DNA from: JBCBWG01 sp036804185
GTDB lineage: Bacteria > Pseudomonadota > Alphaproteobacteria > Rhizobiales > Hyphomicrobiaceae
Direction: 5' to 3'
DNA: 64,000 nucleotides
NCBI GenBank assembly: GCA_050330095.1
Contig: JBHJOC010000020.1
Span: forward strand, 19,519-83,518
The translations under genes were made by a program, and so were the position numbers. Below the pieces are notes generated by a model, which worked only from the letters and a program-made list of their open reading frames with translations, was not told where the DNA came from and did no database searches. How positions within the stretch are numbered: position 1 is the first letter of the stretch; every line of letters begins with the position of its first letter. Below are positions 17,498 through 26,087 of this stretch, piece by piece.

Positions 17498-18094
17498 ATG
17501 ACAAATACGCACATTGCCGGGCGCTCATCGGTGCTGAGCCTGCCGAACCTTTTGACTTACGGGCGCATCGCTGCTGTGCCACTCGTTGCGCTCTGCCTTG
17601 TGCTAGTGCCTGGTTCGTCTGGGCGCTGGATCGCAGTCGGGCTGTTCGTTGCCGCGTCGGTGTCAGACTATCTTGACGGCTATCTCGCACGGGCCTGGAA
17701 CCAGCAGTCAGAGCTCGGCCGCATGCTCGACCCGATCGCAGACAAATTGCTGGTTGGTGTCGTCCTCTTGCTGCTGGTCCACGATGGTACGGTGTCCGGC
17801 CTCAACGTTTTTGCCGCGCTCATCATCCTCGCGCGCGAGATCGCAGTGTCGGGCCTGCGAGAGTTTCTGGCCGAACTGCGCGTCAAGTTGCATGTCACAT
17901 GGTTTGCCAAATTCAAGACAGCCGCCCAGCTCGCTGCGCTCGGTGTCCTGATCATTGCCCCTACGGTAACGCCAATCGGATCGGTGGACGTGACGGTGCT
18001 TGGTCTCGGCCTGCTCTGGATCGCGGCGATCCTGACGCTCTATACTGGCTTTGATTACCTTGTTGCCGCAGTCCGATATGCGAGTGCTCGATGA
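17498..18094 (+). CDS. pgsA: CDP-diacylglycerol-glycerol-3-phosphate 3-phosphatidyltransferase
   Basis: Inner-membrane enzyme making phosphatidylglycerol phosphate, the committed step to acidic phospholipids. The 198-aa protein has the full CDP-alcohol phosphotransferase signature D57-x2-DG-x2-AR-x8-G74-x3-D78-x3-D82 and about five hydrophobic segments. I took ATG at 17498 (MTNTHIAGRSS) over an upstream extension of 39 codons. The stop overlaps the moaD start (ATGA type), and pgsA-moaD-moaE is a known alphaproteobacterial order. Confidence 0.95.
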   Translation: MTNTHIAGRSSVLSLPNLLTYGRIAAVPLVALCLVLVPGSSGRWIAVGLFVAASVSDYLDGYLARAWNQQSELGRMLDPIADKLLVGVVLLLLVHDGTVSGLNVFAALIILAREIAVSGLREFLAELRVKLHVTWFAKFKTAAQLAALGVLIIAPTVTPIGSVDVTVLGLGLLWIAAILTLYTGFDYLVAAVRYASAR

Positions 18095-18351
18095 TGGCCA
18101 CCAAACTTGTTTACTTCGCCTGGGTCCGTGAGCGCGTTGGCCTCGCGGAAGAGGTCGTTGATATTCCGGGCGATATCTGCACGGTCGCAGATCTGGTCGC
18201 ATGGCTTGCAACGCGTGGCGAGCACTACGCCAATGCGTTTGCTCAGCCCGACGTCGTTCGCGCCGCCATCGACCACACCCACGTCAAGCCCGGCACTGCG
18301 ATCGCGGGCGCGCGCGAGATCGCGTTCTTTCCTCCCGTGACAGGAGGGTGA
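18091..18351 (+). CDS. moaD: Molybdopterin synthase sulfur carrier subunit
   Basis: Ubiquitin-like sulfur carrier that, as a C-terminal thiocarboxylate, donates sulfur to precursor Z in molybdopterin synthesis. The 86-aa product ends in the obligatory Gly-Gly (PPVTGG). ATG at 18091 overlaps the pgsA stop by four bases; ATG at 18094 is nearly equivalent. Located 4 nt before moaE, its partner in the synthase heterotetramer. Its product is needed by the SoeA-like enzyme of this window. Confidence 0.94.
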   Translation: MMATKLVYFAWVRERVGLAEEVVDIPGDICTVADLVAWLATRGEHYANAFAQPDVVRAAIDHTHVKPGTAIAGAREIAFFPPVTGG

Positions 18352-18355
18352 CCGC

Positions 18356-18814
18356 ATGGCCGTGAGGGTCCAGTCAGCACCCTTCGATATCTCGGCCGAA
18401 GTCGATGCACTGTGCAGCGGGCGGACCGACATCGGCGCCGTCGTCACGTTCACGGGCGTGGTCCGGGGCACAGCCGGCGGGCGCGACCTCAGTTCGATGA
18501 CGCTCGAGCATTATCCCGGGATGACAGAGCGCGAACTGAGCCATGTCGAAGCCGAGGCGCAGAGGCGTTGGCCACTGCAGGGCGCAACGATCATCCACAG
18601 GATCGGGGCGCTGGCGCCGGGCGAGCCGATCGTGCTGGTTGTGACGGCCTCGGCCCACCGCCAAGCGGCATTCGAGGCTGCCGCCTTCCTGATGGACTAC
18701 TTGAAGACGCGTGCTCCCTTCTGGAAGAAGGAGTCCGCAAGCGATGGCAGCGGTGCCTGGGTCGATGCGCGGGAGGCCGACGACGAGGCCGCTGCACGCT
18801 GGCAGAATGAGTAG
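18356..18814 (+). CDS. moaE: Molybdopterin synthase catalytic subunit
   Basis: Catalytic subunit that inserts the dithiolene sulfurs into precursor Z. The 152-aa product carries AVVTFTGVVRG near residue 30, the HRIGALAPGEPIVLV segment and the C-terminal active-site motif LKTRAPFWKKE with the family's essential lysines. GGAGGG ends just before the ATG, within the moaD stop region, so expression is coupled to moaD. Confidence 0.95.
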   Translation: MAVRVQSAPFDISAEVDALCSGRTDIGAVVTFTGVVRGTAGGRDLSSMTLEHYPGMTERELSHVEAEAQRRWPLQGATIIHRIGALAPGEPIVLVVTASAHRQAAFEAAAFLMDYLKTRAPFWKKESASDGSGAWVDAREADDEAAARWQNE

Positions 18815-18839
18815 CACAGCACTGGCCGCAGCCGGACCC

Positions 18840-19424
18840 TCATCGACTTGAAGCTTCAGAGAGCGCGCGAACGACGTCGGCCGTCTCGATAACGCTTCCG
18901 AACTCCTCGGCAATATTGGCCAACGTCGCGGCATGCATCGTTGCGGCTGGGATCACGCTTCCATCGACGCCAATGGCATCATAGGCCCACACCGCATCGC
19001 CCACGTAACGAACGTCGAACCCGAAGTTGCCGGCCATGCGCGCGGTCGTCTCGACGCAGTGGTTGGCTGTCGCGCCGCAGATTACGAGCGTCGTCAGTGC
19101 CGCGTCGCGCAAGTCCGTGTGGAGACTTGTGCCGACGAAGGCGCTGTTCTGGTTCTTGGTATAGACGCGCTCGCCGCCGCGGGGCGCAACGAACGCCTGC
19201 GGCTCGGCCGTTGGAAGTTCGGCTCTGAACAACGACGTCTCGCGCAGCGAGTGGTGGTGGACGTGAACCACATGCAGCCCATTGTCTCGGAAGAGAGAGA
19301 GCAGACGCGCGATGTTCGCCTCCGCCGAGGGGTTGCTGCGCTTGTCGCCGCGGGCATCCCGGACTTCAAAAGCCTTTTGGACATCGATGACCAGCAACGC
19401 AGTTCGATTGGCATCCATCATCAT
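18840..19424 (-). CDS. Isochorismatase-like cysteine hydrolase
   Basis: Soluble hydrolase of the isochorismatase/nicotinamidase superfamily. The 194-aa product has the catalytic triad in place: D14 (LVIDVQKAF), K90 (VYTKNQNSAF) and C123 (GATANHCVETTAR) with the preceding cis-peptide-type segment ICGAT. Members cleave amides, carbamates or isochorismate; this one cannot be assigned. It follows the flavin reductase gene by 7 nt and the luciferase-like monooxygenase on the same strand. The combination parallels RutA-RutB-RutF of uracil degradation, where an isochorismatase-fold amidohydrolase acts after the monooxygenase. Three consecutive ATG codons make the exact start ambiguous by two residues. 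Confidence 0.88.
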   Translation of the reverse strand: MMMDANRTALLVIDVQKAFEVRDARGDKRSNPSAEANIARLLSLFRDNGLHVVHVHHHSLRETSLFRAELPTAEPQAFVAPRGGERVYTKNQNSAFVGTSLHTDLRDAALTTLVICGATANHCVETTARMAGNFGFDVRYVGDAVWAYDAIGVDGSVIPAATMHAATLANIAEEFGSVIETADVVRALSEASSR

Positions 19425-19431
19425 CGCTGAC

Positions 19432-19932
19432 TTATCCTACGGCCTCGAGGGCCTGGGGCAGGTCCCAGAAATCACCTTTGAAATACAGCAAGGCACCAAC
19501 CCGGTCATCGAACGCTCCATCGATCACCGCGCCAATGAAGATCGAGTGCGTTGCTGCTTCGATGCGCTGCGAAAGCCTGCAATCAAGCGTGGCCAGCGCA
19601 CCTTTCAGGATCGGTGCGCCGGTGGACATCGTTGTCCAGAGCTGCGGGTCGAAGCGCGCTTCACCCTTAAGTCCTGTCCGCCCAGCGAAGGCATCTGCGA
19701 CCGACTGCTGACGATCTGAGAGCAGGTTGATGCTGAAGGAACCGCTTTCCGCGATACGGTCGTGGGCCGATGCCGTGCGGTTGACACACGCAAGGATCGT
19801 CGGCGGGCTGTCGGTCAGCGAGCAAACCGCTGTTGCGGTCAAGCCGGTCCGCGCGCCAGCCGATCCGACGGCGATGACGGCAACGGCTCCGGCTTGATGC
19901 CGCATGACGGTCCGATAGCGGCTGGCATCCAT
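19432..19932 (-). CDS. Flavin reductase domain protein (FMN reductase)
   Basis: Small NAD(P)H:flavin reductase of the HpaC/RutF type, expected to supply reduced FMN to the adjacent monooxygenase. 166 aa with the N-terminal GAVAVIAVGSAGARTGLTATAVCSLTDSPP segment (split-barrel FMN-binding) and FSINLLSDRQQSVADAFAG typical of the family. Start fixed by GAGG 7 nt before ATG at 19932; a longer open frame runs into the monooxygenase gene without family similarity. The gap to the monooxygenase stop is 109 nt. Confidence 0.9.
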   Translation of the reverse strand: MDASRYRTVMRHQAGAVAVIAVGSAGARTGLTATAVCSLTDSPPTILACVNRTASAHDRIAESGSFSINLLSDRQQSVADAFAGRTGLKGEARFDPQLWTTMSTGAPILKGALATLDCRLSQRIEAATHSIFIGAVIDGAFDDRVGALLYFKGDFWDLPQALEAVG

Positions 19933-20041
19933 GACGGTCCTCAATTTTTGGCGCACATCGCGCAGGCTTCCTGTCGATGCCGATACGTTGCCTTGCCCGT
20001 CAACGATCAGGACCGCGCGCGCAGCGCACCAACGGCTCCGC

Positions 20042-21403
20042 TCATCGGCGCCAGTCACCAATCTCGGCGCGCGGGAGTCCAAGGTTTTCGCGCAGCGTCA
20101 AGCCCTGATACTCACGCCTGAACACGCCGCGGCGCTGGAGTTCCGGTACGACAAGCCGGGCCACGTCCTCATAGCCGCCCGGCACGTGTGTGCCTGCGAC
20201 AACGAATCCATCGCAGGCCTCCGACCTGAACCAGTCCTCCATCTGATCTGCAATATCTGCCGGTGTCCCGCAAAATACCGGAAACTCATTGATTGTGCCG
20301 CGCTTCGAGAATGTCACGAAATCCTGCAGCGTAGGATGCGACTTGCCAGACTGCATCACGACCCGGTCGAGAATGGCCCGCAGCCCCGACACACTTGCCA
20401 GCTCCTCATCGGTGAAAGGCTCATCCATGGGCTTGGAGCCGAAGTCAAAGTTCAGCGCCTCGGAGAGCAGGGCGAGCCCATCGATCGGCTTTGACAGGCT
20501 GTCAATCAGGGCACGGCGGTCCTCGGCCATCGCGCGCGTCTCACCGGGAATGATGTAGACGGCAGGCGCGACGGCAAGCGTTGCAGGATCGCGCCCGGCC
20601 TCGACGATTTTCTGCTTGAAGCCAGCGTAGATCCTCTGGCCGACCTCCTTGTTCGGATAGACGGCAAAGACAAGTTCGCCCCAGCGCGCAGCAAACGCTT
20701 GTCCTCGCCCTGATTGTCCCGCCTGCATCACGACCGGGCGACCCTGTGCCGTACGCGGCACTGTGAACGGCCCGCGTGACCGGAACCACCGGCCTTCGTG
20801 ATCGAGGCGCTTGACCTTCGCAGGATCGGCAAAGCGGCCCGTTTCACGGTCAGCGAGGATGGCATCATCGGCCCAGGTGTCCCAGTGCCCCAGCACGACC
20901 TCCATGAACTCGTCGGCTTTGTCGTATCTCAGGTCATGGTCCGGGTGTTCCATCTGAGAGAAGTTGCGAGCTTCCGACGTGTTGAGCGATGTCACGCAGT
21001 TCCATGCGACGCGTCCTTCCAACATGTGATCCATTGTCGAGAAGACGCGCGCGACATGGAACGGCTCGTAGTAGGTCGTCGAGTAGGTACAGCCGAGGCC
21101 GAGATGCCGCGTCGCTGCCCCCATGGTCATTAGGATGGTCGCTGGATCCATCTTCACCACGCGCACGCCGTGCTCGAGCGCTGCGGCTGGGTCATCGCCG
21201 AGAATGTCAGGCATCGCGAGCCGGTCATCGAAGAAGGCCAGATGGAATCTCGCGTCCTCAAGGGCCCGGGCGATGCGCTGATAGTAGAGGGGCGAGAGGA
21301 AATCCTGCGTGGCCGCCGGATGACGCCAGGCGCCGACATAGTTCGTGCAGTTCTGCGCTTGCAGAAACCCAATCAGCACCATCTGGCTGCGAGTCTGCGC
21401 CAT
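20042..21403 (-). CDS. LLM-class flavin-dependent monooxygenase (NtaA/SnaA/DszA family)
   Basis: FMNH2-dependent monooxygenase with a luciferase-like TIM barrel. 453 aa, the long form typical of nitrilotriacetate and dibenzothiophene-sulfone monooxygenases. Visible family segments: FFDDRLAMPD, TYYEPFHVARVFSTMDHMLEGRVAWNCVTS, VMQAGQSGRGQAFAARWGE and the C-terminal DGFVVAGTHVPGGYEDVARLVVPELQRRG. First gene of a three-gene set with a flavin reductase and an isochorismatase-like hydrolase, so likely a two-component oxygenase acting on an N- or S-containing small molecule. The true substrate is not deducible. Confidence 0.9.
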   Translation of the reverse strand: MAQTRSQMVLIGFLQAQNCTNYVGAWRHPAATQDFLSPLYYQRIARALEDARFHLAFFDDRLAMPDILGDDPAAALEHGVRVVKMDPATILMTMGAATRHLGLGCTYSTTYYEPFHVARVFSTMDHMLEGRVAWNCVTSLNTSEARNFSQMEHPDHDLRYDKADEFMEVVLGHWDTWADDAILADRETGRFADPAKVKRLDHEGRWFRSRGPFTVPRTAQGRPVVMQAGQSGRGQAFAARWGELVFAVYPNKEVGQRIYAGFKQKIVEAGRDPATLAVAPAVYIIPGETRAMAEDRRALIDSLSKPIDGLALLSEALNFDFGSKPMDEPFTDEELASVSGLRAILDRVVMQSGKSHPTLQDFVTFSKRGTINEFPVFCGTPADIADQMEDWFRSEACDGFVVAGTHVPGGYEDVARLVVPELQRRGVFRREYQGLTLRENLGLPRAEIGDWRR

Positions 21404-21549
21404 CGTTCAGGCCTCCGAGCGAACAGTGTTTTGACCGGTCCAGCTATCGGGCGACATCGTGGCCCACCGTTTCGGCAATTTGAAGCCCGTTGGATGCTGG
21501 TCAGCCCCGCATTCGCATCGAGCCCGCTGGGCTTGCGCCGGACGCGCCG

Positions 21550-23166
21550 TTACCCCCTGAGCACGCTGCGCTTGAGATCGCGAATGATAACACCGGCAGC
21601 GTTGTGGCCCGGTGCCCCCGTCACGCCGCCACCCGGATGCGCGCCAGAGCCACAAAGATAGAGACCTGAAAGCGGCATCCGGTAGTCCGCGTGCCCCATG
21701 AGCGGGCGAAGCGCGTAGAGCTGGTCGAGGCCGAGCTGGCCATGAAAAATGTCACCGTCGATGAGCCCGAACCGCGTCTCGAGATCCAGCGGGCTGAGAA
21801 CCTGCCGCGCCACGATGCTCGAGGTGAAGTTTGGGGCGTGGCGTGCCACGGTCGCGATCACAAGATCTGCAAAACGCTCTTTTTCGGCCGCGTCGGCCCA
21901 GGATCGCGTCCCCGGCAGTTTCGGTGCAACGTGTTGCACGAACAGGCTCGCGACGTGCCGCCCGGTCGGCGCCAGCGTATCGTCCAGCGTCGACGGGATC
22001 AGCATCTCAACGACTGGCTCGCGCGACCAGCCCTCGCGTCGGGCATCGAGGTAGGCGGCTTCGAGGTAGTCGAGGGTTGGCCCGATGACGATGCCAGCAC
22101 CGTGGTGGGGCTGCTGTGTCGTGCCGGGACGACACGTGAAGTCTGGCAGCGCGGAGAGCGCCACGTTCATCCGAAAGGTACCTGAACCCGTCCTGATCGC
22201 CCGGAAGCGGCGGGACACGTCCTCGTCCACGGCACCTGGTGGCACGAGACGATCGAACAGACCTTTGGGGCCGACGTTGGCCGCAACGGCGCGAGCCCGG
22301 ATGGTATGCCCGGTCTCCAGCACAACGCCCGATGCACGTCCGCCGGAAACAAGAACTTCTGCAACCGGCGCATCAACCATCAGCTTGGCGCCAGCTTTCC
22401 GTGCCGAGGCAGCAAGGGCGTCGCTGATGGCGCCCATCCCACCGATCGCGTGTCCCCAGACCCCGGACTTTCCATTCACCTCACCGAAGCAGTGATGCAG
22501 CAGCACATACGCGGTTCCAGGCATCGACGGCGCTGCATAGGCCCCGACGATGCCGTCGAATGCAAACGCTGCCTTGACGTGCGGATCGGTGAAATAGAGA
22601 TCGAGGAAGTCGGCAGCGCTCTTCGTGAAAAGTCGCGCAACAGTGTCGCGGTCCTTCACACCGAGACGACCGAGGGTTCGGGCATCGTCCAGCACCCGCC
22701 ACAGCGCCCCAGCGCCTCCGCCGCTGTTCGGTGGCACCTTCAAGACGAGCTCGCGCAGCACCTGCGCCGCACGCTCGAGCTCGGCTTCGTAGTCCGGCAG
22801 GCGATCTGCATCAGTTCGTGAGAAGGCTGCGATGGCCGCCTGCCGCGCGGCAAGGCCGAACGGCATCACGAGCCCCCGCACCTCATCGATCGGCCAAAAG
22901 TTGGCGACTGGGCGCTCGACGATCCTCAGACCGTGGCGTGCGAGTTCGAGCTCTCGGATCACCTTCGGGTTCAGCAAGCTCACGGTGTATGAGGCAACCG
23001 AGTTGCGGAAACCGGGCGCAAACTCCTCAGTGACCGCGGCCCCACCCAGGACGGAGTTCTTCTCGCAGACAACGACGTCGAGCCCGGACCGGGCAAGGTA
23101 GGCTGCGCACACGAGCCCGTTGTGTCCCCCGCCAATCAGAACGACGTCAACGCTTGCAGCCGGCAT
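21550..23166 (-). CDS. FAD-dependent oxidoreductase, phytoene-dehydrogenase-like (PYROXD2 type)
   Basis: 538-aa flavoprotein. The N-terminal dinucleotide fold VVLIGGGHNGLVCAAYLARSGLDVVVCEK is followed by the GGAAVTEE motif, and the C-terminal FAD motif LYLCGSGAHPGGGVTGAPGHNAA is typical of the carotenoid-desaturase-like group that includes human PYROXD2. No carotenoid genes are nearby, so a carotenoid role is unlikely. ATG at 23166 is preferred over an in-frame TTG at 23196 because it starts 7 residues before the Rossmann strand. It lies 146 nt upstream of the monooxygenase on the same strand and may be cotranscribed. Confidence 0.88.
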   Translation of the reverse strand: MPAASVDVVLIGGGHNGLVCAAYLARSGLDVVVCEKNSVLGGAAVTEEFAPGFRNSVASYTVSLLNPKVIRELELARHGLRIVERPVANFWPIDEVRGLVMPFGLAARQAAIAAFSRTDADRLPDYEAELERAAQVLRELVLKVPPNSGGGAGALWRVLDDARTLGRLGVKDRDTVARLFTKSAADFLDLYFTDPHVKAAFAFDGIVGAYAAPSMPGTAYVLLHHCFGEVNGKSGVWGHAIGGMGAISDALAASARKAGAKLMVDAPVAEVLVSGGRASGVVLETGHTIRARAVAANVGPKGLFDRLVPPGAVDEDVSRRFRAIRTGSGTFRMNVALSALPDFTCRPGTTQQPHHGAGIVIGPTLDYLEAAYLDARREGWSREPVVEMLIPSTLDDTLAPTGRHVASLFVQHVAPKLPGTRSWADAAEKERFADLVIATVARHAPNFTSSIVARQVLSPLDLETRFGLIDGDIFHGQLGLDQLYALRPLMGHADYRMPLSGLYLCGSGAHPGGGVTGAPGHNAAGVIIRDLKRSVLRG

Positions 23167-23206
23167 CGACAGGCCTCGAAGTGATCTTGGTTTCAAATGG
23201 GTGCCG

Positions 23207-23606
23207 GTGTGATGACCGAGACGTCCGCTGCATCGTTTTCGGCCGGGCGTAGAGGCGGACTTCTCGGTCTGAATTACACGAGGCTATTGAATAGTCTGGT
23301 TTCGCTCAGCTCGCGAAATTCGTTCGGTGGGTGCTGGAGAATAAGACGAATTTCGCGATCACGACATGAGTGTTGCGTCGCACACGCTTGGTCCCCACCT
23401 TCTGCAGTCTCGCCTGCCAAGCGTTAGCGACAAAAGCAACACGAGACTCATGACGTTGCTTGTGTTCCCTTTGTCTCCGACACTTGGTCAATCAGGTGCT
23501 GCAAAGGAAACCAGGTGTCGGAGACGGACCACGAGGGCCCGCTTTTCGATTATACGTGCCTGGCAGGCGCGTGTTGCGGATGGTGCAGGGACGTCTGATA
23601 GGCGGG
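23207..23606. repeat. Composite hairpin repeat, cluster 2 (types 5, 1-like, 4, 3, 2)
   Basis: Fills most of a 476-nt gap between divergent genes. In order: type 5 at 23207-23279 (GACCGAGACGTCCGC against GCGGACTTCTCGGTC, outer GTGTGAT/ATTACAC); a 12-bp perfect dyad CGCGAAATTCGT/ACGAATTTCGCG near 23312-23356; type 4 at 23365-23452 (CATGAGT...GCTTGG against CCAAGCG...ACTCATG); type 3 at 23473-23525 (GTCTCCGACACTTGGT against ACCAGGTGTCGGAGAC); a decayed type 2 at 23539-23606. The type 5 copy differs from that of cluster 5 at only four of 73 positions. Confidence 0.85.
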
Positions 23607-23642
23607 ACGAGCGGCTGGTTCACTTTCGCAAAGGCGAGACCG

Positions 23643-24824
23643 GTGGGTGTTCTGTCTTCAAGCTACGACTCATTGGTAACCGGCAGGTCACTCCGCGTTG
23701 CGTTCTACGCGACGATGAAACCGCCAGATGATGAGCGGCCATCGGGAGACCGGACGATTGCACGCCTCCTTGTCCGCGCGATCGAGGCCGCGCACGGGCG
23801 CGTCGAGCTTGCAAGTCGTCTGAGATCGTGGTCGCGCACACCCGACGCAAGGGTTTTGAGCGAGCGTCGAGAGGCTGGTGCACGCGAGGCGCGACGCCTC
23901 ATCGAAATCTACGATAGCGCGGCCGTCGAAAGGCGCCCTCACGTCTGGCTGACCTATCACCTCTACTACAAGGCGCCCGACTGGATTGGCCCTGCCGTGG
24001 CGCAGGCTCTGTCGATTCCCTATGTTGTGGTCGAGGCGAGCCATGCCGCAAAGCGCGACCGGGACGAATGGGCGCCATGGCAGCAAGACGTTCGCTTTGC
24101 TCTCACGGCAGCCGACGCGGTGCTGAGCTTTACCGAACGCGATCGGATCGGCATCGCGCAGCACGTCGGATTGTCGACTGATCTTGTTGATTTTTCGCCG
24201 TTTCTGGATCTTGAGGCCCACGCCGATGACAGAGCTTCCGCGCGCGCATCCCTGAACGTCCGCGCTGCGCCCCGGCTCGTCACGGTCGCGATGATGCGTC
24301 CTGGTGCCAAACGCGCAAGCTATGAGTTGCTTGCCGACGCGCTGAGTGAGCTGACCCATGAGGCCTGGACGATCGATATCGTCGGCGATGGCACGGAGCG
24401 CGGTGCCGTCGAAGGCATGTTTGCACGGTTCCAGCAGGGGCGGGTTCGGTTCCACGGTGCATGCGCGCCGGAGAAGGTTGCAGCGATCCTTGCCGGTGCC
24501 GATCTCTATACGTGGCCTGGATTCGAGGAAGCTTTCGGCATGGCCTATCTTGAGGCCCAGGCCGCGAGCGTCCCGGTCGTTGCTCTGAGGACTGCCGGCG
24601 TTCCGGCCGTGGTCGTCGACGGCGTTGGCGGCGTTCTTGTCGAGCGAGCTTCAGCCGAAGCCTATGCGGCTGCCATCTGCTCGCTGTTGAGAGACCCGAA
24701 CCGACGGGAAGCTCTCGCCAGGTCTGCGCGCGAGATCGTCGTGCAGCGCCACAGTCTCGATGCTGCTGCATGTGCTCTCGGCGGCGTTTTCGAACGGGTC
24801 ATTGCTCGTCGACGGGTGGGATAG
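23643..24824 (+). CDS. Glycosyltransferase, GT4-like
   Basis: About 393 aa. The N-terminus resembles GT-B enzymes (RVAFYATMKPPDDERPSGDRTIARLLVRAIEAAHG), and the C-terminal donor-sugar domain has the E-x7-E motif in PGFEEAFGMAYLEAQ, followed by SVPVVALRTAGVPAVVVDG. Start is uncertain: no ATG precedes the conserved VAFYA strand outside the repeat, so GTG at 23643 (after AAAGGCGAG) or TTG at 23673 are candidates; ATG at 23580 lies inside the repeat. It converges on the minus-strand glycosyltransferase operon with a 14-nt gap. Acceptor and sugar are unknown. Confidence 0.82.
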   Translation: MGVLSSSYDSLVTGRSLRVAFYATMKPPDDERPSGDRTIARLLVRAIEAAHGRVELASRLRSWSRTPDARVLSERREAGAREARRLIEIYDSAAVERRPHVWLTYHLYYKAPDWIGPAVAQALSIPYVVVEASHAAKRDRDEWAPWQQDVRFALTAADAVLSFTERDRIGIAQHVGLSTDLVDFSPFLDLEAHADDRASARASLNVRAAPRLVTVAMMRPGAKRASYELLADALSELTHEAWTIDIVGDGTERGAVEGMFARFQQGRVRFHGACAPEKVAAILAGADLYTWPGFEEAFGMAYLEAQAASVPVVALRTAGVPAVVVDGVGGVLVERASAEAYAAAICSLLRDPNRREALARSAREIVVQRHSLDAAACALGGVFERVIARRRVG

Positions 24825-24838
24825 CAGCGGTTGCGCGG

Positions 24839-26071
24839 CTACGCGCTTGATGGGCAGAGCCCTGTCGCCAAGCCTGCCAATAGCCTGGCGCTTACGTCCG
24901 CGCCATCGAGATCGCGCCGCGGTTCCGGCTTAGGGCGCGACACCGCCAGACGGATCGCGGCGGCAAGGGTTCGGCCGTCGAGGCTGCGCTCGGCCACGGT
25001 CACGGTGCGGCCGGCGCTTGCAAGCTTTTCTGCTCGCAGTGTCTGCTCCTGCTCGCCCGCGCCGTCGTAAGGGACCAGAACAGCACGGCAGCCGGTCTCG
25101 AGAAGCTCGGCGACGGTATTGTAGCCGGCGCGCTGGATCGAGAGTTCGGCGCTTCCAAGGAGCCGGGCGAGGTCTGGCCGGAACCGCTCAACAGCCACGC
25201 CTGCTTGGCGCCCAAGCTCTGAAAGCCGCTCGACATCGCGGTCCGGCAGGCTCTCCCCAGTGAGCGCGAGCCAACGGCCATTCGCCAGCGGCGTCAGGGC
25301 TTTGGCTTCGATCGCGGCCTCGATCACGCGCGGGCCGTAAGCGCCACTTCCGATCGAGATGACAACGTCGAAGTCACGGCTTCCGTCCGGAGCGCCGCCG
25401 CTCGATCGATGTGGCGTGCCAGGCCCAACCAGACCCGTGTAAGTGACGTGGCCCCGGCCAACGGGCGGCGCACCGAACACGTCTGTCAGGTTCGACAGTC
25501 CGGGTTCGGCGTGCACGAGCACGTGGTCGTAAGACGCGTGCCAGATGGCAATGCTTTCCTGGCGACGTTCGGGCTTGCGCGGCGGCTCGATGATATCGCG
25601 CACCGAGGCGACGACGGCACTGCGTGCGTTTGCCGAACGAAATCGCGAGATCAGCGCCAGCACCTCTGGAGCCAACTTCCTACGGGCGAACGGAAACCCC
25701 TCGGTAACGAGCACTGAAGGGCTGAACTGGTCTAACACGCGTTCAAGCTGCTGCGAGCGCTGCTGCCAGATGGCGTCGCTGAGCGGCGCACCATCTCGAT
25801 CGTGCAGGGCGTCGTATCCGGTTTCCGCGGCGCGGATCACGGGGAGTTGGACGAATGCGACGTCACCCCAATCGAGCTCTTCGATCGGCGATCCGCCGCT
25901 CGCGACGATCGCGTCCACGCCATGCGCAGCAAGACGCGTTGCGATCCTGTGGACACGCATCGTATGGCCGATGCCTTTGAGATGCTGAACATGGAATAAG
26001 ATCGAGGGTCGCGCACCCTGGCCGATGCTCTGGGGTGGCCCTCGATCGGTCATCGTGTGGTCAACGATCAC
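24839..26071 (-). CDS. Glycosyltransferase, MurG/GT28-like (COG4671 type)
   Basis: 410 aa, GT-B fold. N-terminal segment ILFHVQHLKGIGHTMRVHRIATRLAAHG; C-terminal GSGAYGP and SIQRAGYNTVAELLETGCRAVLVPYDGAGEQEQTLRA, matching the UDP-sugar-binding part of MurG-like enzymes. I chose GTG at 26071, preceded by GAAGG at 4 nt, over ATG at 26053, which has no ribosome site. It is the third gene of a minus-strand glycosyltransferase operon, 16 nt after the preceding stop. Probably part of a surface-glycan or glycolipid pathway. Confidence 0.83.
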   Translation of the reverse strand: MIVDHTMTDRGPPQSIGQGARPSILFHVQHLKGIGHTMRVHRIATRLAAHGVDAIVASGGSPIEELDWGDVAFVQLPVIRAAETGYDALHDRDGAPLSDAIWQQRSQQLERVLDQFSPSVLVTEGFPFARRKLAPEVLALISRFRSANARSAVVASVRDIIEPPRKPERRQESIAIWHASYDHVLVHAEPGLSNLTDVFGAPPVGRGHVTYTGLVGPGTPHRSSGGAPDGSRDFDVVISIGSGAYGPRVIEAAIEAKALTPLANGRWLALTGESLPDRDVERLSELGRQAGVAVERFRPDLARLLGSAELSIQRAGYNTVAELLETGCRAVLVPYDGAGEQEQTLRAEKLASAGRTVTVAERSLDGRTLAAAIRLAVSRPKPEPRRDLDGADVSARLLAGLATGLCPSSA

Positions 26072-26087
26072 GGTGCCTTCGCTTCGA

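Noticed and set aside
21550..23166. Carotenoid desaturase (crtI)
   Set aside because: No carotenoid genes nearby and the C-terminal motif fits the PYROXD2-like group better.
23207..23606. CRISPR array
   Set aside because: The repeats are palindromic modules of different types without regular direct repeats or unique spacers, and no cas genes are present.
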